Source: CAYIFC01 sp964362645
GTDB taxonomy: Bacteria > Patescibacteriota > Minisyncoccia > Phycocordibacterales > JACOZG01
Assembly: GCA_964362645.1 (NCBI GenBank)
Contig: CAYIFC010000009.1
Span: 1 to 19,660 of the forward strand
Length of the DNA: 19,660 bases
Direction of reading: 5' to 3'
Positions 1-7,322 of the stretch are shown here, piece by piece. A program made the position numbers and the translations under genes. The notes under the pieces are model-generated. The model was not told where the DNA came from. It made no database searches and saw only the letters and a list, made by a program, of their open reading frames with translations. Each line of letters opens with the position of its first letter. Within the stretch, counting starts at the first letter, position 1.

Positions 1-161
1 AGATTCATCAGACGAAACACCCCCACTTTCAACTCCAAGTTGATGCCACGCGCGAAAAACTTTCTTACGATCTATACTATCTCAAGAATCGGAGTATCTG
101 GCTCGACATTAGTATTGCTTTAAAAACAATCAAAACCATTCTTTCACGAAGTGGTTTGTAA
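1..161 (+). CDS. Sugar transferase (WcaJ/undecaprenyl-phosphate glycosylphosphotransferase type), C-terminal end only
   Basis: This open frame runs in from the left edge (codons begin at position 3) and stops at TAA 159-161. The last 30 or so residues contain EKLSYDLYYLKNRSIWLD followed by ISIALKTIKTIL, which matches the usual C-terminal end of bacterial polyprenyl-phosphate sugar transferases. These enzymes put the first sugar phosphate onto undecaprenyl phosphate at the inner membrane to begin glycan synthesis. The catalytic core lies outside the window, so the call rests on the tail alone. The next gene, a PAP2 phosphatase, starts 9 nt later and fits a carrier-lipid theme. The segment before the tail (about 18 residues) is less typical of the family. 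Confidence 0.65.
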   Translation, partial: IHQTKHPHFQLQVDATREKLSYDLYYLKNRSIWLDISIALKTIKTILSRSGL

Positions 162-170
162 AATCAGCTG

Positions 171-683
171 ATGAACGAATCTCTCTTTTATTTTTTCAAC
201 TCTTTCGCCGGCCAATCGCTCGCGCTGGATCGCCTGATAATTTTCGTGGCTGACTATTTGGGCTGGGTGGTTCTTGGTTGGGCGCTGATTTATTTTCTTT
301 TTTTTCGGCGATCGGAAATGTGGCTTTTGTTTATACCAACTGTTGCTTGGCTGGTTTCAGAAATATTACAGAGACTCACTGCTTGGCCGCGACCGTTTGC
401 TTACCTGCCAGATGTTCAGCAACTGGTTGAGCACGTGCCTACCGGCTCGTTTCCTTCGAGCCACACTACCTTCTTTTTCGCTTTAGCTTTGGTTGTTTAC
501 ACTCTTTCGCGCAAGTTAGGACACTGGTATCTGGCCGCGGCGCTTTTAATTTGTTTGGCCCGAGTAGTCGCCGGTGTCCATTGGCCGTCCGATATCTTAG
601 GCGGCATAGCACTAGGTGCTTTGGTTTCAGCCATATTTTTCTTAATCCACAATCTCTTGACGAGTCGGCAAGTGCGCCTATAA
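171..683 (+). CDS. PAP2-family membrane phosphatase (possible undecaprenyl-diphosphatase)
   Basis: This is a 170-residue polytopic membrane protein with the acid-phosphatase signature. Motif 1 is degenerate (RP at 74-75, with Q67/R68 where Lys is usual). Motif 2 is PSSH at 95-98. Motif 3 has R131, H137 and D141 in ARVVAGVHWPSD. Hydrophobic stretches lie near residues 22-45, 50-63, 99-112, 119-135 and 143-162. Family members dephosphorylate lipid phosphates, and BcrC-like ones recycle undecaprenyl pyrophosphate. The preceding sugar-transferase tail makes a carrier-lipid role reasonable, but that is inference. No Shine-Dalgarno sequence precedes the ATG. The TAA stop (681-683) lies inside the -10 element of the groES promoter. 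Confidence 0.85.
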   Translation: MNESLFYFFNSFAGQSLALDRLIIFVADYLGWVVLGWALIYFLFFRRSEMWLLFIPTVAWLVSEILQRLTAWPRPFAYLPDVQQLVEHVPTGSFPSSHTTFFFALALVVYTLSRKLGHWYLAAALLICLARVVAGVHWPSDILGGIALGALVSAIFFLIHNLLTSRQVRL

Positions 684-684
684 T
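657..684 (+). promoter_or_regulatory. groESL promoter (sigma70-type), predicted leaderless
   Basis: TTGACG at 657-662 and a perfect TATAAT at 679-684 are separated by 16 nt. The -10 ends 7 nt before the groES ATG at 691, so the expected transcription start coincides with the start codon. The stop codon of the upstream phosphatase is embedded in the -10. I looked for a CIRCE inverted repeat (HrcA operator) here and saw none. Confidence 0.75.
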
Positions 685-690
685 GCAGGC

Positions 691-996
691 ATGAGTAAAG
701 AAAATAACATAAAGCCACTAGGTGATCGCGTTTTGGTTGAGCCCTTGCGCGAAGACGGCGGCAAAACTAAGACCGGTATTATCATTCCCGAAACGATAGA
801 TAAGGAAAAGCCCGAGCGCGGTAAGGTCGTGGCTGTCGGCGATGGTCGCTTTAACGATGAGGGTAAGTTGATTCCCCTACGGGTCAAGAAAGGTCAGACC
901 GTCATCTTCTCTAAGTATGGTCCAGATGAAATTAAAATTGGCGATAAAGAATATTTCATTATCAGTGAATCTCACATCTTAGCAATAGTCGACTAA
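691..996 (+). CDS. groES: Co-chaperonin GroES (Hsp10)
   Basis: This 101-residue protein is the heptameric lid that caps GroEL during ATP-driven folding in the cytoplasm. The N-terminal PLGDRVLVEPL is the classic Cpn10 opening. The mobile loop that docks on GroEL is visible as GGKTKTGIIIP, and the roof and C-terminal beta strands follow (VIFSKYGPDEI, ILAIVD). Length is normal. groEL starts 33 nt downstream with no terminator between them, so the two are probably cotranscribed. The ATG falls at the predicted transcription start and has no clear Shine-Dalgarno sequence. Confidence 0.96.
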   Translation: MSKENNIKPLGDRVLVEPLREDGGKTKTGIIIPETIDKEKPERGKVVAVGDGRFNDEGKLIPLRVKKGQTVIFSKYGPDEIKIGDKEYFIISESHILAIVD

Positions 997-1028
997 TTAT
1001 TCGTTCTAATTCGTTAAACATTCGTATT

Positions 1029-2687
1029 ATGAGTAAACAAATTATTTTTGACGACGCTGCTCGTCAGGGTCTCAAGCGCGGAGTCGATAAGGTCGCTAGC
1101 GCCGTGCGCGTGACGATCGGTCCGAAGGGTCGCAATGTTGTAATCGACAAAGGTTACGGTACGCCAATGATTACCAACGACGGCGTTTCGATTGCTAAAG
1201 GAATTTCGCTTAAAGACAAGGTTGAGAATATGGGCGCCGAAATTGTTAAGGAGGTAGCGTCCAAGACTAACGATATCGCCGGTGATGGTACGACCACAGC
1301 TGTGGTGCTCACCCAAGCTCTAGTTGAAGAAGGTTTTAAAAAGACGACGCTTGGTGTTAACGCCATGGGTATCCGCTTGGGTATCGAGGCCGCGGCGGCC
1401 GAAGTGGTGGCGGCACTCAAGGCTCTCGCTAAGCCAATCAAAAGTAAGCAAGAAATAAAACAAGTCGCGACAATTTCGGCCGAGAGCGCCGAGTTCGGCG
1501 AGATTATTGCCGAAGCCATAGATAAGGTGGGTAAGGATGGCGTGGTGACGGTTGAAGAATCCCAATCCTTCGGTGTAGAAACAGAGGTGGTAGAAGGTAT
1601 GCAGTTTGATAAGGGCTACGTTTCGGCTTATATGATTACCGATGCTGAGCGAATGGAGGCAGAATACAACGATCCCTATATTTTAATTACCGACAAAAAA
1701 GTTTCAGCGATTAAAGATATTTTGCCCCTGCTTGAAACCTTAGCGAAGTCGGGGAAAAAAGAGTTAGTGATTATCGCCGAAGATATTGATGGCGAAGCGT
1801 TGGCGACCTTGGTGGTTAACAAGATCCGCGGTGTGTTTAATACGCTTGGTATCAAGGCGCCGGGTTTTGGCGATAAACGCAAAGAGATGCTCCAAGATAT
1901 TGCTGTCCTTACCGGCGGCAAGGTTATCTCTGAAGAAGTGGGCTTGAAGATTGACGCTGTCGATGTGAGCATGCTCGGTCGTGCGCGCAAAATTGTGGCC
2001 AGTAAAGATAATACGACCATTGTCGGCGGTAAAGGTAAAAAGGCTGATATTGATGCGCGCCTTAGTCAGATCAAAAAGCAAATTGAAAACAGTGAGTCGC
2101 AGTACGATAAAGATAAATTGAAGGAGCGACTCGGCAAGCTCTCTGGTGGCGTGGCGGTTATTAAGGTTGGCGCCACAACCGAGTCGGAGATGAAGTACAA
2201 GAAATTAAAAATTGAAGACGCGGTGGAAGCCACGCGCGCGGCCGTGGAGGAGGGGATCGTGCCCGGTGGCGGTACGGCGCTCATTCGGGCTGGGGCTAAA
2301 GTTGCTTCCAAGACGATCAAGTCTACTTCGCCCGACATCGCTCACGAGTTTGAAGTTGGAGTGCAAATTCTCCTCAAAGCGCTCGAAGCTCCGCTTAAGC
2401 AGATTGCTATTAATGCCGGCAAAGACGATGGTTCAGTAATTGTTGATCGGGTTAAACAAGGTAAGGGCAATCAGGGCTATGACGCTAATGCCGATAAGAT
2501 CGTCGACGACATGTTTGAGGTTGGCATTATTGACCCAGTTAAGGTTACGCGCACTGGTCTCGAGCGCGCCTCTTCCGCCGCGGCCATTCTTTTAACCACC
2601 GAGGCGGCAATTGTGGATGAGCCGGAAGAGAAGGAGAAGGGCGCCCCAGGAGGTATGCCCGGCGGCATGGGTGGCATGGACTATTAA
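1029..2687 (+). CDS. groEL: Chaperonin GroEL (Hsp60)
   Basis: This is a full-length 552-residue chaperonin, the 14-mer that folds non-native proteins with GroES. The equatorial ATP site is intact: TIGPKGRNVV near residues 29-38 and GDGTTT at 85-90, with the metal-binding Asp at 86. The late nucleotide-binding segment with AAVEEGIVPGGGTAL is also present. The C-terminus ends in the GGMPGGMGGMDY tail that lines the chamber floor. Nothing appears truncated. No Shine-Dalgarno sequence lies before the ATG, and the gene sits 33 nt after groES. No hairpin terminator is visible between its stop and the next promoter. Confidence 0.98.
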   Translation: MSKQIIFDDAARQGLKRGVDKVASAVRVTIGPKGRNVVIDKGYGTPMITNDGVSIAKGISLKDKVENMGAEIVKEVASKTNDIAGDGTTTAVVLTQALVEEGFKKTTLGVNAMGIRLGIEAAAAEVVAALKALAKPIKSKQEIKQVATISAESAEFGEIIAEAIDKVGKDGVVTVEESQSFGVETEVVEGMQFDKGYVSAYMITDAERMEAEYNDPYILITDKKVSAIKDILPLLETLAKSGKKELVIIAEDIDGEALATLVVNKIRGVFNTLGIKAPGFGDKRKEMLQDIAVLTGGKVISEEVGLKIDAVDVSMLGRARKIVASKDNTTIVGGKGKKADIDARLSQIKKQIENSESQYDKDKLKERLGKLSGGVAVIKVGATTESEMKYKKLKIEDAVEATRAAVEEGIVPGGGTALIRAGAKVASKTIKSTSPDIAHEFEVGVQILLKALEAPLKQIAINAGKDDGSVIVDRVKQGKGNQGYDANADKIVDDMFEVGIIDPVKVTRTGLERASSAAAILLTTEAAIVDEPEEKEKGAPGGMPGGMGGMDY

Positions 2688-2704
2688 CAATTTCTCGCTT
2701 CTAG

Positions 2705-2710
2705 TATAAT
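2705..2710 (+). promoter_or_regulatory. -10 element for the eight-cysteine protein gene
   Basis: A perfect TATAAT ends 10 nt before the ATG at 2720, predicting a leader of only a few nt. The best -35 candidate is TTAACA at 2684-2689, which overlaps the groEL stop, but its 15 nt spacer is short. AGGAG follows the -10 and ends 4 nt before the ATG, one of the few Shine-Dalgarno-like sequences in the window. Confidence 0.5.
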
Positions 2711-2719
2711 AGGAGCATT

Positions 2720-3151
2720 ATGGATCAAGATACTTGGATCGCGGTAGTCGTAGTTTTATTAGTAGTAATTTTAGGTTACGGTATGTATGCAGGGTTTAGC
2801 GAGGCGCCAGCCGAGCCCACCAGCTTTGCTGAATGTGTGGCGGCCGGGGGCGCGATTATGGAGAGTTTCCCCGAGCAGTGTGCGTTTAATGGACGGACGT
2901 TTACTAATTCTAATCAAGAGGTTCCGCCAGTCAGTGGTGACGATGGTCAATCGGTTGCTACTGGGGCTTGCAGACCGACGGGTTGCAGTGGTCAGATTTG
3001 TTCTGATAAAGATGAGGTCAGTACCTGCGAGTTCCAGCCGCAGTACGCTTGTTACCAGACCGCTACTTGCGAGCGCCAACCGACCGGCGTTTGTGGCTGG
3101 ACGCCTACCGCCGCTCTCACCGCCTGCCTCGCCAACCCACCCCAAATGTGA
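2720..3151 (+). CDS. Eight-cysteine-cluster protein, membrane-anchored and extracytoplasmic
   Basis: This is a 143-residue protein with one N-terminal hydrophobic segment (about residues 7-24) acting as signal or anchor. The rest is probably outside the membrane. Residues near 36-62 form a small module with two Cys (SFAECVAAGG, then FPEQCAFNGRTF). The C-terminal part (about 83-138) has eight Cys in the pattern CRPTGC, GQIC, STC, YAC, ATC, GVC, TAC. I recognise this as the eight-cysteine-cluster family, found in secreted bacterial proteins of unknown function, which presumably forms four disulfides. No catalytic motif is visible. It follows groEL but has its own -10. Its TGA stop is part of the extended -10 of the next gene. 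Confidence 0.8.
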   Translation: MDQDTWIAVVVVLLVVILGYGMYAGFSEAPAEPTSFAECVAAGGAIMESFPEQCAFNGRTFTNSNQEVPPVSGDDGQSVATGACRPTGCSGQICSDKDEVSTCEFQPQYACYQTATCERQPTGVCGWTPTAALTACLANPPQM

Positions 3152-3157
3152 TATGGT
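3149..3157 (+). promoter_or_regulatory. Extended -10 promoter for mntA, predicted leaderless
   Basis: TGA followed directly by TATGGT (3152-3157) forms an extended -10 (TGn motif). It ends 7 nt before the ATG at 3164. The TGA is also the stop codon of the preceding gene. No -35 is evident, as is usual for extended -10 promoters. Confidence 0.5.
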
Positions 3158-3163
3158 TAAGTA

Positions 3164-3652
3164 ATGGAAAGAGAATTATCGATACTCAACATTAAACAAA
3201 AACTCCCTCCTCTCCTAGAAAAATATAACGTCGTTTTGGCGTATGTTTTTGGCTCAGCCGTTCGGGGACAGATGGGACCTCATTCCGATATCGATATCGG
3301 CGTGGTTTTTGCTGACGACCTCACACCTAAGGAGGATTTTGACCGTCGAGTTAATTTGACGCAGGATATCGCGGACTTTTTTAACGTTCCGGAAGCTGAT
3401 GTCGTTAATCTTAAAACAGCTAGCGATCCGTTAATTAAACACAATATAATTTTTACTGGCGTACCTGTTCTAGTCAGAGATCCTAACTTTCGTTTTGCCG
3501 TCGAGCAAGAGATCGTGCGGGAATACGAAACCACTAAACCATTACGGCGCATCGCTTCGCGAGTTCTTCGACAGCAACTGCAAGACGGAACCTTTGGTCG
3601 CCCCTTAATCCACACTTACTCTCATGACCCTTTACGAGCAAGAATCGATTGA
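3164..3652 (+). CDS. MntA-type nucleotidyltransferase antitoxin (MNT domain)
   Basis: This 162-residue protein belongs to the minimal nucleotidyltransferase superfamily. The signature G30-S31-x10-D42-x-D44 is exact (GSAVRGQMGPHSDID), so the metal-binding Asp pair is intact. In characterised MntA/HepT pairs the antitoxin neutralises the HEPN toxin by adding AMP to a tyrosine near its active site. The partner HEPN gene follows with a 29 nt overlap in another frame, the usual arrangement. The C-terminal 40 or so residues (after VREYETTKPLRR) are basic, and part of them overlaps the toxin gene. A leaderless extended -10 lies at the ATG. Enzymatic activity is inferred from family membership. Confidence 0.85.
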   Translation: MERELSILNIKQKLPPLLEKYNVVLAYVFGSAVRGQMGPHSDIDIGVVFADDLTPKEDFDRRVNLTQDIADFFNVPEADVVNLKTASDPLIKHNIIFTGVPVLVRDPNFRFAVEQEIVREYETTKPLRRIASRVLRQQLQDGTFGRPLIHTYSHDPLRARID

Positions 3653-4058
3653 AAGTAAGTTATTTCGTCTCAAGGAGATAACCAAAACTCTCGAAGAGGC
3701 TAGAGTTTATTCGAAAGAAAAATTTTTGGCCGATAAGTTAATTGCCGATTCGAGCATGTTTAATTTAATGATTGGCATCACTATTATTCTGGATTTGGGA
3801 CAACATTTACTGACTCGCTACGCCCAAAGGGCAGCTAAGGAATACAAAGAAGTTATAACTATGTTGGGCGAAGAGGAGATTATTTCTCGCGAATTTGCCG
3901 CCGCTAATTTAGACATGGCTAAGTTCCGCAATCTGATGGTTCACGATTATGATAAAATTGATGAGGCTTTGGTTTATGATTATATCTCGAAAGCACCGGA
4001 TGTTTTTCGCCAGTTTGCTAAGTATTATTTAGATTTTGTTGAAAAAACAAAAGATTAA
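3624..4058 (+). CDS. HepT-type HEPN RNase toxin (DUF86)
   Basis: This is a 144-residue, mainly helical protein of the HepT family. The RNase motif R-x4-H-x-Y is present at R102, H107 and Y109 (RNLMVHDY), and the tyrosine is the residue AMPylated by MntA in studied pairs. The N-terminal helices (ESKLFRLKEITKTLEE, then ADKLIADSSMFNLMIGI) match the family. The toxin is expected to cleave cellular RNA when its antitoxin is lost. The start at 3624 is the first in-frame ATG and gives the normal family length. It overlaps the antitoxin gene by 29 nt, which suggests translational coupling. No Shine-Dalgarno sequence is visible. Confidence 0.85.
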   Translation: MTLYEQESIESKLFRLKEITKTLEEARVYSKEKFLADKLIADSSMFNLMIGITIILDLGQHLLTRYAQRAAKEYKEVITMLGEEEIISREFAAANLDMAKFRNLMVHDYDKIDEALVYDYISKAPDVFRQFAKYYLDFVEKTKD

Positions 4059-4070
4059 AAATTTAAAACT

Positions 4071-4508
4071 ATGAAAACTAACCGCGGCTTCTCGCACATT
4101 ACCGTCGCCATGATTCTCGGCGCAGCCTTACTGATTGCGGGTGTGTACTTCGGTGGGGTAAATGATTCTGGTTATCTTAGTGGTCAATTGAACAATTCTC
4201 GATCAGGTATAACTAATTATGAAGCTTGTGAGAAAATTTCTGATTACTATCGTTGCTTAACTGAAGCAGCCATAGTTTTAAATGACATAAATTTTTGTAG
4301 AACGATTGAGGATAAGAACAATAGCCAAGTAGAAGAATTGAAAAATCTCTATCGGGACTGGTGTACGGCAGCTATTGCGGAAAACACAAAAGACTACAAA
4401 TTATGCGACCTTCTACCAGAAATTTCGAGTAGTTATGCTATGACCAAAGATTTCTGTTACAAAAAAATTGAATGTAACACTACGCCCGAAAATTGTAAAC
4501 TTTATTAA
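4071..4508 (+). CDS. Membrane-anchored Cys-containing protein, unknown function
   Basis: I do not recognise a named family. The 145-residue product has a short basic N-terminus and one hydrophobic helix (about residues 9-29), so it is likely anchored with the C-terminal part outside. That part has eight Cys in spaced pairs (YEACEKI, YRCLTEAA, NFCRTI, DWCTAAIA, KLCDLL, DFCYKKIEC, ENCKLY). The repeated pattern of Cys-x-x-Ile, then Arg or Asp with Cys, then Ala, hints at tandem helical hairpins joined by disulfides. The gene is more AT-rich than its neighbours. It starts 12 nt after the HepT stop and could share that transcript. Confidence 0.6.
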   Translation: MKTNRGFSHITVAMILGAALLIAGVYFGGVNDSGYLSGQLNNSRSGITNYEACEKISDYYRCLTEAAIVLNDINFCRTIEDKNNSQVEELKNLYRDWCTAAIAENTKDYKLCDLLPEISSSYAMTKDFCYKKIECNTTPENCKLY

Positions 4509-4524
4509 TTAATAATGTAAAAAT

Positions 4525-5076
4525 ATGACATATATAATTATTGCAGTTGTTGCGGTGATAGTGATTTGGTTTGTGGCCAGTTACAACGGGTTTGTTAAGT
4601 TGGTTACCCGAGCGCAGGAGGCGTGGGCGGATATTGAGGTCCAACTTAAGCGCCGCTATGATCTGATCCCTAACTTGGTCAACACGGTTAAGGGTTACGC
4701 CGGTCACGAGTCGACGGCGTTTGAGAAGGTAACGCAAGCCCGCGCGGCCGCGATGGGTGCTAGCACGATGGCCGACCACGCCAAGAACGAGAACATGCTT
4801 ACCGGAGCTCTCAAGTCGCTTTTCGCTGTTAGTGAGGCCTATCCAGATCTTAAGGCCAACCAGAACTTCCTCGAACTCCAGCGCGAGCTCTCCGATACTG
4901 AAAACAAGATCCAGGCCGCGCGCCGCTTCTACAACGCCAACGTCCGCGATCTTTCGATCAAAATCGATTCTTTCCCATCCAATATTATTGCCAATATGTT
5001 TAAATTCGCCAAGCGCGAGTTCTTCGACCTCGACGATTCATCACCCGCCCAAGAGCCCGTCAAGGTTAGTTTTTAA
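4525..5076 (+). CDS. lemA: LemA family membrane protein
   Basis: This 183-residue protein has an N-terminal membrane helix (about residues 3-19) followed by a long helical cytosolic domain. The family hallmark VQLKRRYDLIPNLVNTVKGY is present near residues 39-58, and the terminal segment AARRFYNANVRDLSIKIDSF is also typical. LemA proteins are widespread and functionally vague. They are often next to HtpX-type proteases and are linked to membrane-protein quality control. Here htpX lies 727 nt downstream with a mazEF-like pair between them. A weak AT-rich -10-like sequence (AATAAT, 4511-4516) precedes the ATG. Confidence 0.93.
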   Translation: MTYIIIAVVAVIVIWFVASYNGFVKLVTRAQEAWADIEVQLKRRYDLIPNLVNTVKGYAGHESTAFEKVTQARAAAMGASTMADHAKNENMLTGALKSLFAVSEAYPDLKANQNFLELQRELSDTENKIQAARRFYNANVRDLSIKIDSFPSNIIANMFKFAKREFFDLDDSSPAQEPVKVSF

Positions 5077-5106
5077 GATAAAAATCATAAAAAGAAGGGT
5101 ATACGT

Positions 5107-5136
5107 TTGACCCAATGTAGATACATAGGATATACT
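5107..5136 (+). promoter_or_regulatory. mazEF promoter, predicted leaderless
   Basis: TTGACC at 5107-5112 and TATACT at 5131-5136 are separated by 18 nt. The -10 ends 8 nt before the ATG at 5144, so the transcript should begin at or within one base of the start codon. Autorepression by the MazE-MazF complex is usual in this family. I did not identify an operator palindrome. Confidence 0.7.
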
Positions 5137-5143
5137 TATACAT

Positions 5144-5467
5144 ATGACCACTTATGTTAAAAAATGGGGTAATAGTTTGGCGATTAGGATCCCTAAGCAT
5201 CTTCTGGACTCGATGCGGCTCAAAGAAGGTTCGCCATTAGTTTTTGAAAAGGCGGGCGGAAAGTTGTTGATTAAACCGATCCAAAATCGCAGGCTTGAGT
5301 TAGTGGCTACTTTTAAGCGTGCCCGTAAGGATCCAGAAATTAAAAAAATGGCAGGTTGGGGATTTGATGATGTTGCCCTATTTAACTTAGTATCTGGCGG
5401 TTTTGATTTTTTATCAGACGAGCCAGATTTATATACAGCTGATGATTGTAAAGTACGCCTCCGTTAA
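5144..5467 (+). CDS. MazE-type antitoxin (AbrB/SpoVT swapped-hairpin DNA-binding domain)
   Basis: The first 45 or so residues are a classic AbrB-type fold (VKKWGNSLAIRIPKHLLD, then LKEGSPLVFE and GGKLLIKPI), which dimerises and binds the operon promoter. The rest of the 107 residues is a C-terminal tail ending in FDFLSDEPDLYTADD. It is longer than in classic MazE and probably wraps around and blocks the toxin. The mazF-like gene overlaps the last 26 nt. I considered a frameshift in the tail because of its length, but the frame stays sensible to the stop. The starting ATG sits at a predicted leaderless transcription start. Confidence 0.82.
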   Translation: MTTYVKKWGNSLAIRIPKHLLDSMRLKEGSPLVFEKAGGKLLIKPIQNRRLELVATFKRARKDPEIKKMAGWGFDDVALFNLVSGGFDFLSDEPDLYTADDCKVRLR

Positions 5468-5801
5468 GAAGGGTGGTGTTGTTTTGGTGCCATTCCCATT
5501 TGCAGATCTGTCTGGTTCCAAGACTAGGCCGGCTTTGGTTCTGGGTCTTAATCGGAGAGCTAATCGAATTATCGTTTGTTTCATAGGCAGTCGAGTTGAT
5601 ACTTACGATAAAAATTTTGACGTACGGGTCGATCAATATCATGAAGAATTTTCAGTTACCGGTCTAAAAATTTCCTCGATTATTAAAACTGATAAGGTAA
5701 GTTCATTCTCTTTGGCCATCGTTTACGGTATTATTGGTGAAATGCCAAAAGACATTTTGGGCCACGTAGACGAAAAATTGAAACAGATTTTTAAACTTTA
5801 A
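5442..5801 (+). CDS. MazF/PemK-type endoribonuclease toxin
   Basis: The start chosen is the ATG at 5442, giving 119 residues (MIVKYASVKKGGVVLVPFPF), the usual size for the family. A further in-frame ATG at 5403 would add 13 residues and a much longer overlap with the antitoxin. The N-terminal GGVVLVPFPFADLSGSKTRP is the PemK/MazF signature, containing the arginine used in RNA binding or catalysis. Later strands (IVCFIGS, SSIIKTDKVSSFS) fit the barrel core. Members cut single-stranded mRNA at short motifs. htpX begins only 2 nt after the toxin stop, so it probably lies on the same transcript. Confidence 0.85.
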   Translation: MIVKYASVKKGGVVLVPFPFADLSGSKTRPALVLGLNRRANRIIVCFIGSRVDTYDKNFDVRVDQYHEEFSVTGLKISSIIKTDKVSSFSLAIVYGIIGEMPKDILGHVDEKLKQIFKL

Positions 5802-5803
5802 TC

Positions 5804-6697
5804 ATGTCAGTTAATCTCTATACTCATCAAGCGGCAAATATTAGGAAGACTTGGTTTTTAATGACCACATTTTTGGTGGTGGTTATCGCCTTGGGTTGGT
5901 TGATCTCTCAAGTTTCAGGTAATCCAGTTATTCTCTATGTCGCCGTAATCTTTAGTGTGGTAATGAACGTGGTGAGTTATTGGTACTCCGACAAGATTGT
6001 GGTTAAATTGGCCGGTGCGCGGCTAGCCGCGCGCGAAGAATTTTTTGATCTGTATACAACTGTCGAGAACTTAGCCATCACGGCTGGTTTGCCTTTGCCG
6101 AAAATTTACGTCATCAATGACCAAGCGCCCAACGCCTTCGCGACAGGTCGCGATCCACAACATGCGGTGGTGGCCGTTACCACTGGTCTCCTCGCGCTCC
6201 TTACTCACACCGAACTTGAGGGTGTGCTTGCCCACGAGCTTTCGCATATCGGCAACCGCGACATGCTCGTGTCTACGGTTGCTGTGGTGTTAGTGGGTTT
6301 TATCTCTATCCTGTCCGATATCTTTCTTCGCTCGCGTCTTCATGGTTTTGGCGGGGGGAATGATCGTAATGGACGCGCTGGCGCTACATTGCTTGTTATT
6401 GCTTTGGTGGCAGCAATTCTTGCTCCGATTGGTGCCACCTTAATCCACTTAGCCATCTCGCGCCGTCGTGAGTACTTGGCCGATGCTTCGGGAGCCCTGC
6501 TCACTCGTTACCCCGAGGGTCTCGCTAACGCGCTTACCAAGATTGGCGCCGCCAGTCAGCCCATGCGCCGCGCATCTACCGCCACCGCCCACCTCTATAT
6601 TGCCAATCCATTCGGTGGTGGAGCTGGTCTCTCACTGGCGAGACTCTTTCAAACTCATCCGCCGATTGAGGCGCGGGTTAAAGCTCTTCTCGGCTAA
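5804..6697 (+). CDS. htpX: HtpX-family membrane zinc metalloprotease (M48)
   Basis: This 297-residue protein has the full catalytic set: H144-E145-x-x-H148 in HELSHIGNRD and the third zinc ligand E223 in SRRREYLADASGA. Two hydrophobic segments lie near residues 17-55, before the protease domain, and two more near 154-172 and 194-218. HtpX degrades damaged membrane proteins and is a heat and envelope stress factor in studied bacteria. The active site faces the cytoplasm. It is often paired with LemA; here a toxin-antitoxin module sits between them. The ATG follows the mazF stop by 2 nt and has no Shine-Dalgarno sequence, so expression probably depends on the upstream module or on coupling. Confidence 0.95.
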   Translation: MSVNLYTHQAANIRKTWFLMTTFLVVVIALGWLISQVSGNPVILYVAVIFSVVMNVVSYWYSDKIVVKLAGARLAAREEFFDLYTTVENLAITAGLPLPKIYVINDQAPNAFATGRDPQHAVVAVTTGLLALLTHTELEGVLAHELSHIGNRDMLVSTVAVVLVGFISILSDIFLRSRLHGFGGGNDRNGRAGATLLVIALVAAILAPIGATLIHLAISRRREYLADASGALLTRYPEGLANALTKIGAASQPMRRASTATAHLYIANPFGGGAGLSLARLFQTHPPIEARVKALLG

Positions 6698-6706
6698 ATT
6701 ACGACA

Positions 6707-7321
6707 ATGGCTATCGTGATGACTCAAACTCCAATAACATACGAAAAAGGGCCAGAGGTCCTGACCTTTACCGACCGGGTGCTGGCCAAAACGCTTTTAC
6801 TGCTTTTTCCTCGAAAGGTCACGCCCAACCAAATTACGACTTTCCGCTTCGTTACCGTTCCGTTCGTTTTTTACCTATTAATTTATGGAGAGTATGGTTG
6901 GGGTGGGTTACTTTTTGCCTTCTCGGCTCTCAGTGACGCTTTAGACGGCGCGCTAGCCAGAACTACAGATCGGATTACTGACTGGGGCAAGATCTACGAT
7001 CCCTTGGCCGACAAGCTTTTGGTTGGTGCGGCCACTTCAATTTTGGTTGTCCGCTTCGTTAATCTCTATCTAGCGCTAGCGATGATTATCATTGAGCTAG
7101 TGGTGATTACGGCCGCTTATTACAAGCGCTTCCATCAAAATAAGGAAATCCAGGCCAATACAGTCGCCAAAACTAAAATGGCCCTCCAGTCGATAGGTAT
7201 TATCGTTTTGTTTATTCATGCCGTTTCGCCTTCCGACTTTCTTTTAGCTTGGGCGGGCGCAATTTTAGCTGTCGGTGTGCTGTTTGCGGCACTTACTCTT
7301 TTCGTATATCGTTCTATTTGA
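6707..7321 (+). CDS. CDP-alcohol phosphatidyltransferase (PgsA-like)
   Basis: This 204-residue membrane enzyme has an exact family signature: D77-x2-D80-G81-x2-A84-R85-x8-G94-x3-D98-x3-D102, which binds the metal ions and the CDP-alcohol. Hydrophobic helices lie near residues 47-60, 65-76, 106-133 and 156-200. These enzymes transfer a phosphatidyl group from CDP-diacylglycerol to an alcohol. Phosphatidylglycerophosphate synthase is the commonest role in bacteria and the best guess, but substrate cannot be read from sequence. It starts 9 nt after htpX. A second Met at residue 5 is an alternative start. Confidence 0.88.
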   Translation: MAIVMTQTPITYEKGPEVLTFTDRVLAKTLLLLFPRKVTPNQITTFRFVTVPFVFYLLIYGEYGWGGLLFAFSALSDALDGALARTTDRITDWGKIYDPLADKLLVGAATSILVVRFVNLYLALAMIIIELVVITAAYYKRFHQNKEIQANTVAKTKMALQSIGIIVLFIHAVSPSDFLLAWAGAILAVGVLFAALTLFVYRSI

Positions 7322-7322
7322 A

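Noticed and set aside
657..690. CIRCE operator (HrcA site) at the groES promoter
   Set aside because: No TTAGCACTC/GAGTGCTAA inverted repeat is present between the -35 and the start codon.
4757..5110. 117-codon open frame on the plus strand
   Set aside because: It is a shifted frame within lemA; the Ser/Arg/Pro-rich translation is typical of an out-of-frame reading.
5144..5467. Frameshift in the antitoxin tail
   Set aside because: The tail is longer than in classic MazE but remains acidic and plausible up to a normal overlap with the toxin start; no alternative frame gives a better ending.
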